64,000 bases of DNA, from the NCBI RefSeq assembly GCF_023015905.1, contig NZ_JALKBD010000014.1, positions 62,001-126,000 on the forward strand. Reading direction: 5' to 3'. The position numbers and the translations under genes are program-made. A model generated the notes under the pieces. The model was not told the DNA's origin. It saw only the letters and a list, made by a program, of their open reading frames with translations, and did no database searches. This document shows, piece by piece, positions 36,073 through 45,346 of this stretch; the stretch's first letter is position 1, and the number at the start of each line of letters is the position of its first letter. Source of the DNA: Arenibacter sp. F20364 (lineage in GTDB: Bacteria; Bacteroidota; Bacteroidia; Flavobacteriales; Flavobacteriaceae).

Positions 36073-37413
36073 ATGAAGAAACTTATTACCTCTATTTTAC
36101 TATTGACGATCATGGCAACTTCTGCCCAAGAACAGCTTACGGATACCGTTTTGCAAAAAGAACAGAAAATGCAGTGGTTCAAGGATGCCAAATTGGGAAT
36201 TTTTATCCATTGGGGCTTGTATTCGGTCAATGGAATAGACGAATCCTGGTCATTTTACAATGGGTATATTTCCCATAAGGATTATTTAAAACAGACCAAG
36301 GGGTTCACTGCCAAAAAATACAACCCACAAGCTTGGGCGGATTTGATAAAGCGCAGTGGCGCCAAATATTCGGTCATTACCGCCAAACACCATGAAGGCT
36401 TCGCCCTTTGGAATACCAAGTTTGGGGATTTTAATGCGGTAGAAGGAGCCACCTCCAAGCAAGACGTGCTTACCCCCTTTGTATCGGAACTCCGAAAAAA
36501 TAATTTAAAAGTAGGGATCTATTATTCTTTACCCGATTGGTCATACGATGATTATACCCATTTTACGCGGGATTCCATTCGATATCAAATTTCTGAAGAA
36601 CCTAAGCGATGGAACAAGTTCCTAAACTATTATCAAGGCCAATTAAAGGAATTGTCCAATAATTATAATCCTGACCTGTATTGGTTTGATGGGGATTGGG
36701 AACACAATTCGGAGGAATGGCAAGTGCCCAAGGTGAGGCAAATGCTCTTTGATAAAAATCCCAATACCATTTTAAATTCTAGATTGCGGGAGCAAGGGGA
36801 TTACGCTACCCCGGAACAGGGGATGCCGATCACTCGGCCAAAAAACAAGTATTGGGAACTATGTCTTACCATGAATGATTCATGGGGATTTCAAAAAAAC
36901 GATCACAACTACAAAACCACTGACCAAATAATTGGAATTTTTGTAGATGTCATTGGTAACGGGGGCAATATGTTACTGGATATAGGTCCCAAAGGCGATG
37001 GTAGTATTCCGGAGGAGCAGGTGGCCATCTTGGAAGGATTGGGTAGGTGGACCAGCAAACACAAGGAAGCCATTTACGGTACCCGCTCCGGGATTCCTAA
37101 AGAACACTTCTATGGCCCCACTACCTTGTCCAAAGACGGAAAAGTTCTCTATTTATTTGTAAAGGGCAACCCCAATGGTGAGGTCGTTATTCGAGGACTT
37201 AAAAATAAGATAAACCGCATTTATGTGGTGGGCGAGGGTACCAAGCTATCACATCAGGTAATTGGTAAGGTATATTGGAGCCATTACCCAGGTATTAATT
37301 ATATAAAGTTACCGGAACATGTTCTGGATGAAAACATGACCGTTCTAGCCTTAATGTTGGATGGCGAGGTAGATCTATATCGCGAAGATGGTGCGGTGAT
37401 AGAAAGTAATTAG
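36073..37413 (+). CDS. GH29 alpha-L-fucosidase (single-domain type)
   Basis: A 446-residue secreted enzyme (signal peptide about 1-19). Motifs are KLGIFIHWGLYSV (40-52), ITAKHHEGFALW (102-113), the nucleophile Asp206 in LYWFDGDWEH, and DVIGNGGNMLLDIGPKGDG with GTRSGIP toward the end. The compact layout and motifs fit GH29 subfamily A, with broad exo-alpha-L-fucosidase activity. It lies between an acetylesterase and a sulfatase (24 bp on each side), which fits stepwise deacetylation, desulfation and fucose release. The acid/base residue cannot be pointed out with certainty by eye. Confidence 0.94.
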   Translation: MKKLITSILLLTIMATSAQEQLTDTVLQKEQKMQWFKDAKLGIFIHWGLYSVNGIDESWSFYNGYISHKDYLKQTKGFTAKKYNPQAWADLIKRSGAKYSVITAKHHEGFALWNTKFGDFNAVEGATSKQDVLTPFVSELRKNNLKVGIYYSLPDWSYDDYTHFTRDSIRYQISEEPKRWNKFLNYYQGQLKELSNNYNPDLYWFDGDWEHNSEEWQVPKVRQMLFDKNPNTILNSRLREQGDYATPEQGMPITRPKNKYWELCLTMNDSWGFQKNDHNYKTTDQIIGIFVDVIGNGGNMLLDIGPKGDGSIPEEQVAILEGLGRWTSKHKEAIYGTRSGIPKEHFYGPTTLSKDGKVLYLFVKGNPNGEVVIRGLKNKINRIYVVGEGTKLSHQVIGKVYWSHYPGINYIKLPEHVLDENMTVLALMLDGEVDLYREDGAVIESN

Positions 37414-37437
37414 GCCATCATAAGAAAAAGTACAAAG

Positions 37438-38997
37438 ATGAAAAGATACGTATTGTGGTGTTTTAGTGTTGGCCTTCTAATATTGGGCTGTAAGGAGAAA
37501 GTGATTCCTAAGGATGATAGTGCACCCTCAGTACCTAATATGATACTTTTTTTCGTGGATGATATGGGTTGGCAGGATACATCGGTCCCCTTTTGGAGTC
37601 GAAGAACCGCTTATAATGAGCTCTACCAAACCCCAAATATGGAGCGATTGGCAAAGGAAGGAATGAAATTTACCCAGGCCTATTCAACAGCAGTATGTTC
37701 ACCTACAAGGGTAAGTCTAATGACGGGCATGAATGCGGCCAGGCATAGAGTCACCAACTGGACCTTGCAAAAGGATAAACTACAACCCATGGAAACCAAC
37801 CATAAGACCCTTCATTTTCCAGAGTGGAACGTAAATGGTTTGAGTCCGGTTGCAGGGATAGAAAAGGCAGTATATGCAACTCCCTTGCCACAGGTTTTGA
37901 AGGAAGCAGGCTATCATACCATACATGCCGGAAAGGCCCATTTGGGAGCCATAGGTACACCAGGGGAAGATCCCTTAAAACTTGGATTTGAAATTAATAT
38001 TGCTGGCCATGCGGCTGGGGCCCCTGGGAGTTACTTGGGGACCGATAATTTTGGGAATGGAATTGAAGGTAAGGAAGTGTGGGCGGTACCGGGATTGGAT
38101 AAATATCACGGCAAGGATATATTTTTAACGGAGGCCATTACCCAAGAGGCACAACTGGCCATGGATTCGGCCTTGGAAAGAAACAAGCCTTTCTTTTTGT
38201 ATATGGCGCATTATGCCGTACATACCCCCATAATGGCCGATAGCAGATTTGTGCAGAAATATTATGACAAAGGGCTAGATTCCACCGAAGCCAAATACGC
38301 TGCCTTGGTAGAGGGAATGGATAAGAGTTTGGGAGATATTATGGATTATCTGGACAACAAAAATATTTCGGACAATACCATTATACTTTTCATGTCGGAC
38401 AATGGCGGACTTAGTGCCCTGGCCAGGGGAGGTGAAAAGCACAGCCATAACAAACCCTTGAGCAGTGGAAAAGGCTCGGCACATGAAGGGGGGATCCGGG
38501 AGCCCATGTTGGTAAAATGGCCTGGAAAAATAGCTCCCAATACCGTTACAGATCAACAAGTAATTATCGAAGATTTTTACCCGACCATTTTGGAAATGGC
38601 AGGTGTTGAAAACTATGAAACAATACAGCAGGTAGATGGAATTAGTTTTGTGCCGGTACTTTCTGGAAACAGCAGTAGCGGCAATCGACCCTTATTTTGG
38701 CATTATCCCAATGAATGGGGGCCATCAGGTCCCGGGATTGGGGCTTCCAGTAGCACCAGGGTGGGCGACTGGAAATTTATTTATTACTACAATGACGGTA
38801 GTATGGAGTTGTTCAACCTAAAGGAGGATATTGGGGAAACGCAGAATTTGGTAAAAGAGCAGCCGGAAAAAGCACGGGAGTTGGCAAAGACATTAGCGAA
38901 TTACCTAAGAAAAGTGGAGGCCCAAATACCTTCACGAAAAGATACTGGGGAGCAGATTGCCTATCCTGATGAGGTTTTGAATTCCCAGAAAATGTAA
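37438..38997 (+). CDS. S1-family sulfatase lipoprotein
   Basis: A 519-residue sulfatase. Lipobox LILGC (Cys18); metal-binding DD at 41-42 (FFVDDMGWQD); maturation motif CSPTR (87-91). Also present are HAGKAHLGAIGTPG, AHYAVHTPI, MSDNGGLSALARGG and GSAHEGGIREPMLVKWPG. The layout resembles the S1_16-like group common in fucan and carrageenan loci; that subgroup is a guess. It hydrolyses sulfate esters outside the cytoplasm. It ends one base before the propeller-GH29 gene, which shows tight coupling between the two. Confidence 0.93.
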   Translation: MKRYVLWCFSVGLLILGCKEKVIPKDDSAPSVPNMILFFVDDMGWQDTSVPFWSRRTAYNELYQTPNMERLAKEGMKFTQAYSTAVCSPTRVSLMTGMNAARHRVTNWTLQKDKLQPMETNHKTLHFPEWNVNGLSPVAGIEKAVYATPLPQVLKEAGYHTIHAGKAHLGAIGTPGEDPLKLGFEINIAGHAAGAPGSYLGTDNFGNGIEGKEVWAVPGLDKYHGKDIFLTEAITQEAQLAMDSALERNKPFFLYMAHYAVHTPIMADSRFVQKYYDKGLDSTEAKYAALVEGMDKSLGDIMDYLDNKNISDNTIILFMSDNGGLSALARGGEKHSHNKPLSSGKGSAHEGGIREPMLVKWPGKIAPNTVTDQQVIIEDFYPTILEMAGVENYETIQQVDGISFVPVLSGNSSSGNRPLFWHYPNEWGPSGPGIGASSSTRVGDWKFIYYYNDGSMELFNLKEDIGETQNLVKEQPEKARELAKTLANYLRKVEAQIPSRKDTGEQIAYPDEVLNSQKM

Positions 38998-38998
38998 T

Positions 38999-41389
38999 AT
39001 GGATATGAAACTTAGACTGCTCTTTATTTTCTGCTTCAGTCTCCTGCTGGCCAATGCCCAAAATGGGGAGGATGATCTGTACCTATATGACGATTTTAAG
39101 GCGGTGTCCGAAGAAAATATATTTAAAACGGAAGGATATTATAATTGGGGAAGTTCCATCATCAAGGAAAGGGACGGAAAATATCATCTATTTTATTCCC
39201 GCTGGAAAAAACAATACGGGTTTTATGGATGGCTTACCCATTCGGAAATAGCCCATGCCACTAGTAAAAGTCCAGCCGGGCCATGGAAATTTAAGGAAAC
39301 TGTACTTAAAGGTAGGGGCAATGGCTACTGGGATGCTATTACTGCACACAATCCAAAAATCAAATATTTTGAGGGCAAGTACTACTTGTATTATATAGCG
39401 ACCAATTTGGGAGGCAAGGATTATACTGATAATGATCTGGTGCAAACTGCTAAAACCGGTTATAGTCACCCCAACTGGAAATTACTACGCCCCAATCAAA
39501 GGACAGGGGTGGCCGTATCAAATTCGCTTAATGGACCTTGGTCCAGAATGGACAAACCCTTGGTGGAGCCCTCTGGACCCATAGCTACCCTTACGGTTAA
39601 TCCGGCTATTGATCGCGGCAAGGATGGTAGGTATTATTTAATAATAAAAGGCGATAAGCCCAACGAAAAGAATTTTGTTAGGAACCAGGCGGTGGCGGTG
39701 GCGGAACATCCTGACGGGCCTTTTACTATTCAAGGGAATCCGGTAATAGATTATATGGATACCGAGGATATGTCTATTTGGTACGATGAAAATCGAGATA
39801 GGTTCTATGGCGTTTTCCATGCCCATAATTATATTGGACTAGTAACCTCAAATGACGGAACCGATTGGGAAAAGGCCAATGAGTTTGTTGTTAAAAATAA
39901 AGAAATTTTATTGGAAGAGGGTACTACACTAGTGCCAGATAGGATGGAACGACCTTTTATTTATAAGGAGAATGGCCAGCCGACAGTTTTGTCCGTAGCG
40001 GTAAAAAAGGGGGACGAATCCTATACCGTTTTTATTCCCATAAACAAACATGAATTTCCCGTTCCCAATAAAAGACAATTGGTATGGCAAGAAGCAGAGC
40101 TTGGGGTGGTGTTTCATTATGACCTTCACGTGTTCGATGGAATAAAATATGGGCAGGGAAACAATAGGATAGATCCTGTTGAGGACTATCAAATTTTTAA
40201 TCCAGAAAAACTGGATACCGACCAATGGGTAAAGGCAGCCAAAGATGCTGGAGCTACCTTTGCAATTTTGACGGCCACTCATGAGACAGGATTCGCCTTG
40301 TATCAATCGAACGTTAATCCATACAGTGTAAAGGCCTTAAAATGGAAGGATGGAAAAGGGGATGTAGTGGCGGATTTTGTAGCATCATGCAGGAAATATG
40401 GAATTAAGCCGGGGATTTACCTGGGAATCAGGTGGAATTCATTTTTGGGAGTGCACGATTTTAAAGTAAACGGGGAGGGCGATTTTAAGAAGAACCGACA
40501 GCAATGGTACAATAGGATGGTAGAGGGAATGGTCAAGGAAATATGTACGAATTATGGGGAACTGTTTGAAATTTGGTTCGATGGGGGCGCGGACCATCCA
40601 AAAAATGGGGCTCCTGATGTTTTGCCCATAGTAAGGCAGTACCAACCCAATTGTTTGTTTTACCACAATGGGCAATTGGCAGAGGCCCGTTGGGGAGGGT
40701 CTGAATCTGGAACGGTTGCCTATCCCAATTGGTCCACTTTTCCATATAGGGCCACAGGGGCAGGTGAAACTGCCAAAAAGAATATAGCAGATAACAATTT
40801 TCAATTACTGAAAGAAGGGGATGCCAAGGGTAAATTCTGGGTGCCTGCCATGGCAGATGCTCCGCTAAGGGGTTATAATGGCCGGCATGAATGGTTTTGG
40901 GAACCTGGGGATGAGGCCCATATATTTCCTTTGGAAAATTTAATGGATATGTACTATAAATCGGTAGGGAGAAATGCCACTTTGATAATGGGGCTTACCC
41001 CTGACCCGGATGGATTGCTTCCAGAGCCAGATGTGCAGCGCTTAAAGGAATGGGGAGAGGAGATAAATAGAAGGTTTTCCAATCCTTTGGCTTCCACAAA
41101 AGGCATGGGTAAGGTGTTGGAATTAAAGTTAAAGGAATCCCTGCCAGTGAACCATGTAATAATTCAGGAAGACATTGCCATGGGCGAACGTATAAGGAAA
41201 TATCAAATTGAAGGTTACTCCGGTGGTCGCTGGATTACTTTGGCCAATGGGGAGAGCATAGGAAACAAAAGAATTGAGAAATTTGACACTATAAAATTAA
41301 GTAGATTACGAATAAAAATTATAGATTCGGACGGTTTGGCGCAAATTAAGAATATGAGTGCCTATTTTGTTGCTGAAAATGGAAGTTAA
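38999..41389 (+). CDS. Bimodular glycosidase: beta-propeller (GH43/GH117-like) fused to GH29
   Basis: A 796-residue secreted protein (signal peptide about 1-20). Residues about 24-350 look like a five-bladed propeller of the GH43/GH117 type (HLFYSRWKK, YWDAITAHNPKI, NPAIDRGKDGRYYLI, TEDMSIWYDENRDRFYGVFH, MERPFIY). Residues about 360-700 are GH29-like, with the nucleophile-type motif IWFDGGADHP (Asp528) and SVGRNATLIMGLTPDPDG, followed by a beta domain. The conserved GH29 block TAKHHDGF is replaced by TATHETGF (425-432), and HFG/HWG by FHYD. The GH29 half may therefore have altered activity. The first residues could start at Met1 or Met3. Confidence 0.82.
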   Translation: MDMKLRLLFIFCFSLLLANAQNGEDDLYLYDDFKAVSEENIFKTEGYYNWGSSIIKERDGKYHLFYSRWKKQYGFYGWLTHSEIAHATSKSPAGPWKFKETVLKGRGNGYWDAITAHNPKIKYFEGKYYLYYIATNLGGKDYTDNDLVQTAKTGYSHPNWKLLRPNQRTGVAVSNSLNGPWSRMDKPLVEPSGPIATLTVNPAIDRGKDGRYYLIIKGDKPNEKNFVRNQAVAVAEHPDGPFTIQGNPVIDYMDTEDMSIWYDENRDRFYGVFHAHNYIGLVTSNDGTDWEKANEFVVKNKEILLEEGTTLVPDRMERPFIYKENGQPTVLSVAVKKGDESYTVFIPINKHEFPVPNKRQLVWQEAELGVVFHYDLHVFDGIKYGQGNNRIDPVEDYQIFNPEKLDTDQWVKAAKDAGATFAILTATHETGFALYQSNVNPYSVKALKWKDGKGDVVADFVASCRKYGIKPGIYLGIRWNSFLGVHDFKVNGEGDFKKNRQQWYNRMVEGMVKEICTNYGELFEIWFDGGADHPKNGAPDVLPIVRQYQPNCLFYHNGQLAEARWGGSESGTVAYPNWSTFPYRATGAGETAKKNIADNNFQLLKEGDAKGKFWVPAMADAPLRGYNGRHEWFWEPGDEAHIFPLENLMDMYYKSVGRNATLIMGLTPDPDGLLPEPDVQRLKEWGEEINRRFSNPLASTKGMGKVLELKLKESLPVNHVIIQEDIAMGERIRKYQIEGYSGGRWITLANGESIGNKRIEKFDTIKLSRLRIKIIDSDGLAQIKNMSAYFVAENGS

Positions 41390-41400
41390 AATATAAAAAC

Positions 41401-42183
41401 ATGGATTTACAACTGAAGGATAAAGTAATATTGGTAACAGGGGGTTCCAAAGGAATTGGTCAAGGTATAAGCATGCTATTGGCTGCCGAAGGCGCTATTC
41501 CGGTCATTGTTGGAAGGGACAGAAAAAGTATGTTGGAGGTGGTTGCGGATATCGAAAGAAGTGGTGGAAAAGCCTCTTTTGCTACAGCAGAACTTACCGA
41601 TCCGGAACAATGTAGACTTGCCGTTGAAAGCGCCGTTGAAAAATTTGGTAAGATTGATGGTGTGGTAAACAATGCTGGGGTCAATGACGGCGTTGGACTG
41701 GAGAATGGGAATTATGAAGATTTTATAAGGTCTATCAACCGCAACCTTACCCACTATTATTTAATGGCGCATTATGCCTTGCCGGAACTAAAGAAAACTC
41801 AGGGGTCTATTGTCAATATTGGTTCTAAGACCTCGGTGACCGGGCAAGGGGGTACTTCGGGCTATGCAGCGGCCAATGGTGGGCGTAATGCCATTACAAG
41901 GGAATGGGCCGTGGAACTGCTTCCGTTCAATATACGGGTCAATGCGGTTATTGTGGCCGAATGTTATACCCCATTATATGATAGATGGATAAAGACTTTT
42001 GACAATCCAGAAGAAAAATTAAAGGGTATAACCGATAAAATTCCGTTGGGACAAAGAATGACCACGGCGGAGGAAATTGCAAGTATGGTGGCCTTTTTAC
42101 TTTCCAATAGATCCAGTCACACCACAGGGCAACTACTATTCGTTGACGGGGGATATACCCATTTGGATAGGTCGATCACTTAG
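41401..42183 (+). CDS. SDR oxidoreductase, probable L-fucose dehydrogenase (Asn in place of catalytic Lys)
   Basis: A 260-residue short-chain dehydrogenase with TGGSKGIG (13-20), NNAG (90-93) and Tyr155. The usual YxxxK reads YAAAN, so the catalytic Lys159 is Asn (codon AAT at 41875). The flanking GGRNAITREWAVELLPFNIRVNAVIVAECYTPLYDRW is of the type seen in an SDR group linked to L-fucose and similar sugars. By position, next to FucP and a mutarotase, it probably oxidises L-fucose to L-fuconolactone. The function is inferred from pathway gaps, and the substitution makes catalysis less certain. It starts 12 bp after the fused glycosidase. Confidence 0.78.
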   Translation: MDLQLKDKVILVTGGSKGIGQGISMLLAAEGAIPVIVGRDRKSMLEVVADIERSGGKASFATAELTDPEQCRLAVESAVEKFGKIDGVVNNAGVNDGVGLENGNYEDFIRSINRNLTHYYLMAHYALPELKKTQGSIVNIGSKTSVTGQGGTSGYAAANGGRNAITREWAVELLPFNIRVNAVIVAECYTPLYDRWIKTFDNPEEKLKGITDKIPLGQRMTTAEEIASMVAFLLSNRSSHTTGQLLFVDGGYTHLDRSIT

Positions 42184-42251
42184 ACACATGAATAAAATTA
42201 TAACAACAATCATATTAAAGGTATTAATCAATAACAATAATCAACAATCCA

Positions 42252-43562
42252 ATGAAAGACCAAAGACCAGTAGTAGTATCTAAAAAGGTACTAATTCCCT
42301 TTATTTTAATTACTTCCCTATTCGCACTTTGGGGTTTTGCCAATGCAGTTACCGATCCAATGGTGCAAGCCTTTAAAAAGGTTTTGGAACTCTCCAATTC
42401 GCAGGCTGCTTGGGTGCAAATGGCCTTTTATGGCGGTTACTTTTGTATGGCCCTACCGGCAGCACTTTTTGTGCGCAAATACTCCTATAAAGTGGGGGTA
42501 TTAATTGGCTTGGCCTTATACGCAGGAGGGGCTTTGTTATTCTATCCCGCGGCCATTACGGAACAATTTTGGTTTTTTTGCTTGGGGCTCTATGTACTTA
42601 CCTTTGGGTTGGCATTTTTGGAAACTACTGCCAATCCCTATATTTTGGCCATGGGAGCCCCAGAAACGGCTACCCAGCGTTTAAATTTGGCCCAAGCCTT
42701 TAATCCAGTAGGATTATTGTTGGGCTTATTGGTGGCGCAGCAATTTGTACTTAAGAAATTGCAGTCGGATGATATCGCGGATTATTCATCCCTTGATGAG
42801 GCCAAAAAAGCATTGATCAGGACTACGGACCTAATGGTCATTAGGGATCCTTATGTTATTTTGGGCTTGGTAATTTTGGCGGTTTTTGTCCTCATAGTCA
42901 TCAGTAAAATGCCGCAGGCCAAAGATGAAGGAGGTATCCCAAGTTTGAGAGATACCTTTAGTGGTCTGTTCAAAAACAAGAAATATGTGCTGGGTGTTTT
43001 GGCACAAATATTTTATGTAGGGGCACAGATCATGTGCTGGACCTATATTTATCAATACGCGGAGGCCATAGGGATTTCTAGCGAGGATGCCGCCAATTAC
43101 CAATTTGCCGCCTTTATCCTTTTCTTGGTGGGAAGGGCCATTGGAACTTATATGTTGCGATTTATGAGCCCGGGTAAACTGTTGATGTACTTTGCCGTTT
43201 TTGCAACGCTGTGTTGTATAGGTACCATTTATATTGAGGGAATGATAGGATTGTACTGTTTGGTCGGTATAACTTTTTTTATGTCTCTAATGTTCCCTAC
43301 CATTTATGGCATTGCGCTTAACGGACTCAATGAGGAAGAATCCAAAATTGGCGCTGCAGGTCTGGTGATGGCAATTGTAGGGGGGGCTTTAATGCCTAAA
43401 CTGCAGGGAATGATTATTGATGCCGGGGGAAATGCAGTAAATGATATAAAGATAATGGGGGCCACCGAGGTTAATTTTTCCTTTATCCTTCCAGCCTTGT
43501 GTTTTGTCTATATCGCATGGTACGGATTAAGGGTATTTAAAAAATATGAACTAGCAGCTTAG
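42252..43562 (+). CDS. fucP: L-fucose:proton symporter, FucP-type MFS permease
   Basis: A 436-residue inner-membrane protein with about 12 hydrophobic helices. Motifs of the fucose-galactose-glucose:H+ symporter family are FALWGFANAVTDPMVQAFKK, QMAFYGGYFCMALPAAL, FGLAFLETTANPYILAMG and RLNLAQAFNPVG. Homologous FucP imports L-fucose with a proton. Its place between the probable fucose dehydrogenase (68 bp) and a mutarotase (59 bp) supports L-fucose as the substrate. Confidence 0.92.
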   Translation: MKDQRPVVVSKKVLIPFILITSLFALWGFANAVTDPMVQAFKKVLELSNSQAAWVQMAFYGGYFCMALPAALFVRKYSYKVGVLIGLALYAGGALLFYPAAITEQFWFFCLGLYVLTFGLAFLETTANPYILAMGAPETATQRLNLAQAFNPVGLLLGLLVAQQFVLKKLQSDDIADYSSLDEAKKALIRTTDLMVIRDPYVILGLVILAVFVLIVISKMPQAKDEGGIPSLRDTFSGLFKNKKYVLGVLAQIFYVGAQIMCWTYIYQYAEAIGISSEDAANYQFAAFILFLVGRAIGTYMLRFMSPGKLLMYFAVFATLCCIGTIYIEGMIGLYCLVGITFFMSLMFPTIYGIALNGLNEEESKIGAAGLVMAIVGGALMPKLQGMIIDAGGNAVNDIKIMGATEVNFSFILPALCFVYIAWYGLRVFKKYELAA

Positions 43563-43621
43563 GGTACAATTCTGCTACTTAGAGAGGATATTAATAATTA
43601 TTAACTAAAAAATTTAAAGTT

Positions 43622-43951
43622 ATGAAAAGATATTGTTTGGCGTTGGATCTTAAGGATGATCCCGAGTTGATCAAGGCGTATGACGATTACCATAAGGCGG
43701 TCTGGCCAGAGATCCTTCAAAGCCTTAGGGAATCGGGGATAAAGGACATGGAAATCTATAGGGTAAGGAACCGTATGTTTATGATTATTGATGCAGATGA
43801 AAGTTTTTCCTTTGAGAAAAAGGCAAAGGTGGATGCCAAGTATCCTGAGAATGAAAAGTGGGAGGAGTTGATGTGGAAATATCAACAGGCGCTACCATTT
43901 GCTAAACCTGGGGAAAAATGGATGCTTATGGAAAAGGTTTTTCAATTATAG
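43622..43951 (+). CDS. L-fucose/L-rhamnose mutarotase (RhaM-like family)
   Basis: A 109-residue cytosolic protein of the RhaM/YiiL dimeric alpha-beta-barrel family: MKRYCLALDLKDDPELIKAYDDYHKAVWPEI carries the conserved catalytic-type Tyr and His, and the C-terminus KPGEKWMLMEKVF is typical. It interconverts the alpha and beta anomers of 6-deoxy sugars. RhaM-fold enzymes also serve as type-2 L-fucose mutarotases, and the neighbouring FucP and fucose pathway genes favour fucose over rhamnose here. Its last 53 bases may overlap an upstream ATG of the next gene. Confidence 0.88.
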   Translation: MKRYCLALDLKDDPELIKAYDDYHKAVWPEILQSLRESGIKDMEIYRVRNRMFMIIDADESFSFEKKAKVDAKYPENEKWEELMWKYQQALPFAKPGEKWMLMEKVFQL

Positions 43952-43988
43952 AAATCAAAAACGTAGGCAAAAACTAAAAAATACCAAC

Positions 43989-45248
43989 TTGGAAAGTGTA
44001 TTTAATTTTTTCAAATTTAGAATCGTTTTCAGATCATTAGTGCTCTGTACTCTCCTGTGTTCATTAGGTTGTAAAACTAAGAATGACCAAAGTGTAAATA
44101 CTTTAGTGAAAGATGAAGCGACTTTAGTGAAGGGCTCCTTTGGATATGACAGGGAGTTTTTGTCAAAACACTATAAGCACTTGGTCGTTCTGGAAAATGG
44201 GGAGTCGAGCATCTTGATTTCTCCAGAGCTTCAGGGTCGGGTAATGACGAGTACGGCCAATGGGGATGAAGGAAAAAGCTTTGGGTGGATCAATCATGAT
44301 CTGATCGCATCAGGGGAAATAAACGAACAATTTAACCCTACTGGCGGTGAAGAGCGTTTTTGGTTGGGACCTGAGGGTGGGCAGTTTGCCCTTTACTTTG
44401 AAAAGGACACCAAGTTTGAATTGGACGATTGGTTTGTACCTAAGGAATTGGATACCGAAGCCTTTAATTTGGTACGGAGCAGTGAAAACAGCGCCTTCTT
44501 TGAAAGGGATATGAAATTGGTGAATTATACCGGAACCACATTCGAATTGCGTGTTCAAAGGAATATTACACTTTTGGACAGGGAAGATGCCGGTGAAATT
44601 CTAGGGGTCAATATTCCTGAAACCGTAAAAATGGTCGGATTTGCTTCGGAAAATAACTTGATCAATATAGGGCCTGAAGATTGGGACAAAAAAACTGGCT
44701 TAATGTCCATCTGGATATTGAGCATGTTCAATGCTTCGGACCAGACCACTATAATTGTACCATTTAAAAAAGGAGATGAGGACATGTTGGGCAAGAAGGT
44801 TACGGACGATTATTTTGGAAAAATTCCCAAGGAGCGTCTACAGGTAAAGGATAGTGTCCTATTCTTTAAAGCCGATGGAAAAGAAAGGGGGAAAATTGGT
44901 ATTTCTCCCCAAAGGGCACTACCGGTTTTGGGCAGTTTTGATGCCGAAAACAAGGTGCTTACCATTGCTTGGTTCAGTCTTCGGGAGGGTACAACAGACT
45001 ATGTTAATTCCCTTTGGGAGATACAGGAGTTTCCGTTTTCAGGTGATGCTGTAAATGCATATAATGACGGAGGGGCTTTGGGTCCATTCTATGAATTGGA
45101 AAGTTCGTCCCCGGCAATGGACCTCAAATCCAATGAAAGCAGTAGCCATATTCACCAGACTTTTCATTTTATGGGTGACCTAGGTGAACTGGACAATCTG
45201 GCTAAAGGAATATTGGGAGTATCCATTAGAGAATTATCCGGGGAATAG
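43989..45248 (+). CDS. DUF6786-like lipoprotein of unknown function
   Basis: An exported protein of about 420 residues with a lipobox (LLCSLGC). The frame has no ATG between 43899, which lies inside the mutarotase gene, and the hydrophobic signal. I place the start at the TTG at 43989, which gives a normal signal peptide; an ATG start at 43899 with a 53-bp overlap is the alternative. The body has ILISPELQGRVMTSTANGDEGKSFGWI, GGEERFWLGPEGGQFALYF and SHIHQTFHFMGD, a beta-rich pattern recalling the aldose-epimerase/galactose-mutarotase fold. I believe this is the DUF6786 group, but only from memory. No function is known; the context suggests a role in fucose or substrate handling. Confidence 0.65.
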   Translation: MESVFNFFKFRIVFRSLVLCTLLCSLGCKTKNDQSVNTLVKDEATLVKGSFGYDREFLSKHYKHLVVLENGESSILISPELQGRVMTSTANGDEGKSFGWINHDLIASGEINEQFNPTGGEERFWLGPEGGQFALYFEKDTKFELDDWFVPKELDTEAFNLVRSSENSAFFERDMKLVNYTGTTFELRVQRNITLLDREDAGEILGVNIPETVKMVGFASENNLINIGPEDWDKKTGLMSIWILSMFNASDQTTIIVPFKKGDEDMLGKKVTDDYFGKIPKERLQVKDSVLFFKADGKERGKIGISPQRALPVLGSFDAENKVLTIAWFSLREGTTDYVNSLWEIQEFPFSGDAVNAYNDGGALGPFYELESSSPAMDLKSNESSSHIHQTFHFMGDLGELDNLAKGILGVSIRELSGE

Positions 45249-45346
45249 TAAATATAAATATCTTCTCCCTTCAGATTATGTAATATTAATTAGGGAGCAG
45301 GAAAACAAAAGAAAAACATTCAAGAACAATTGCAGATTAAAATGCC

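Noticed and set aside
43899-43989. Frameshift at the start of the DUF6786-like gene
   Set aside because: The frame is open throughout and a TTG start gives a normal lipoprotein signal, so a broken gene is not needed to explain the missing ATG.
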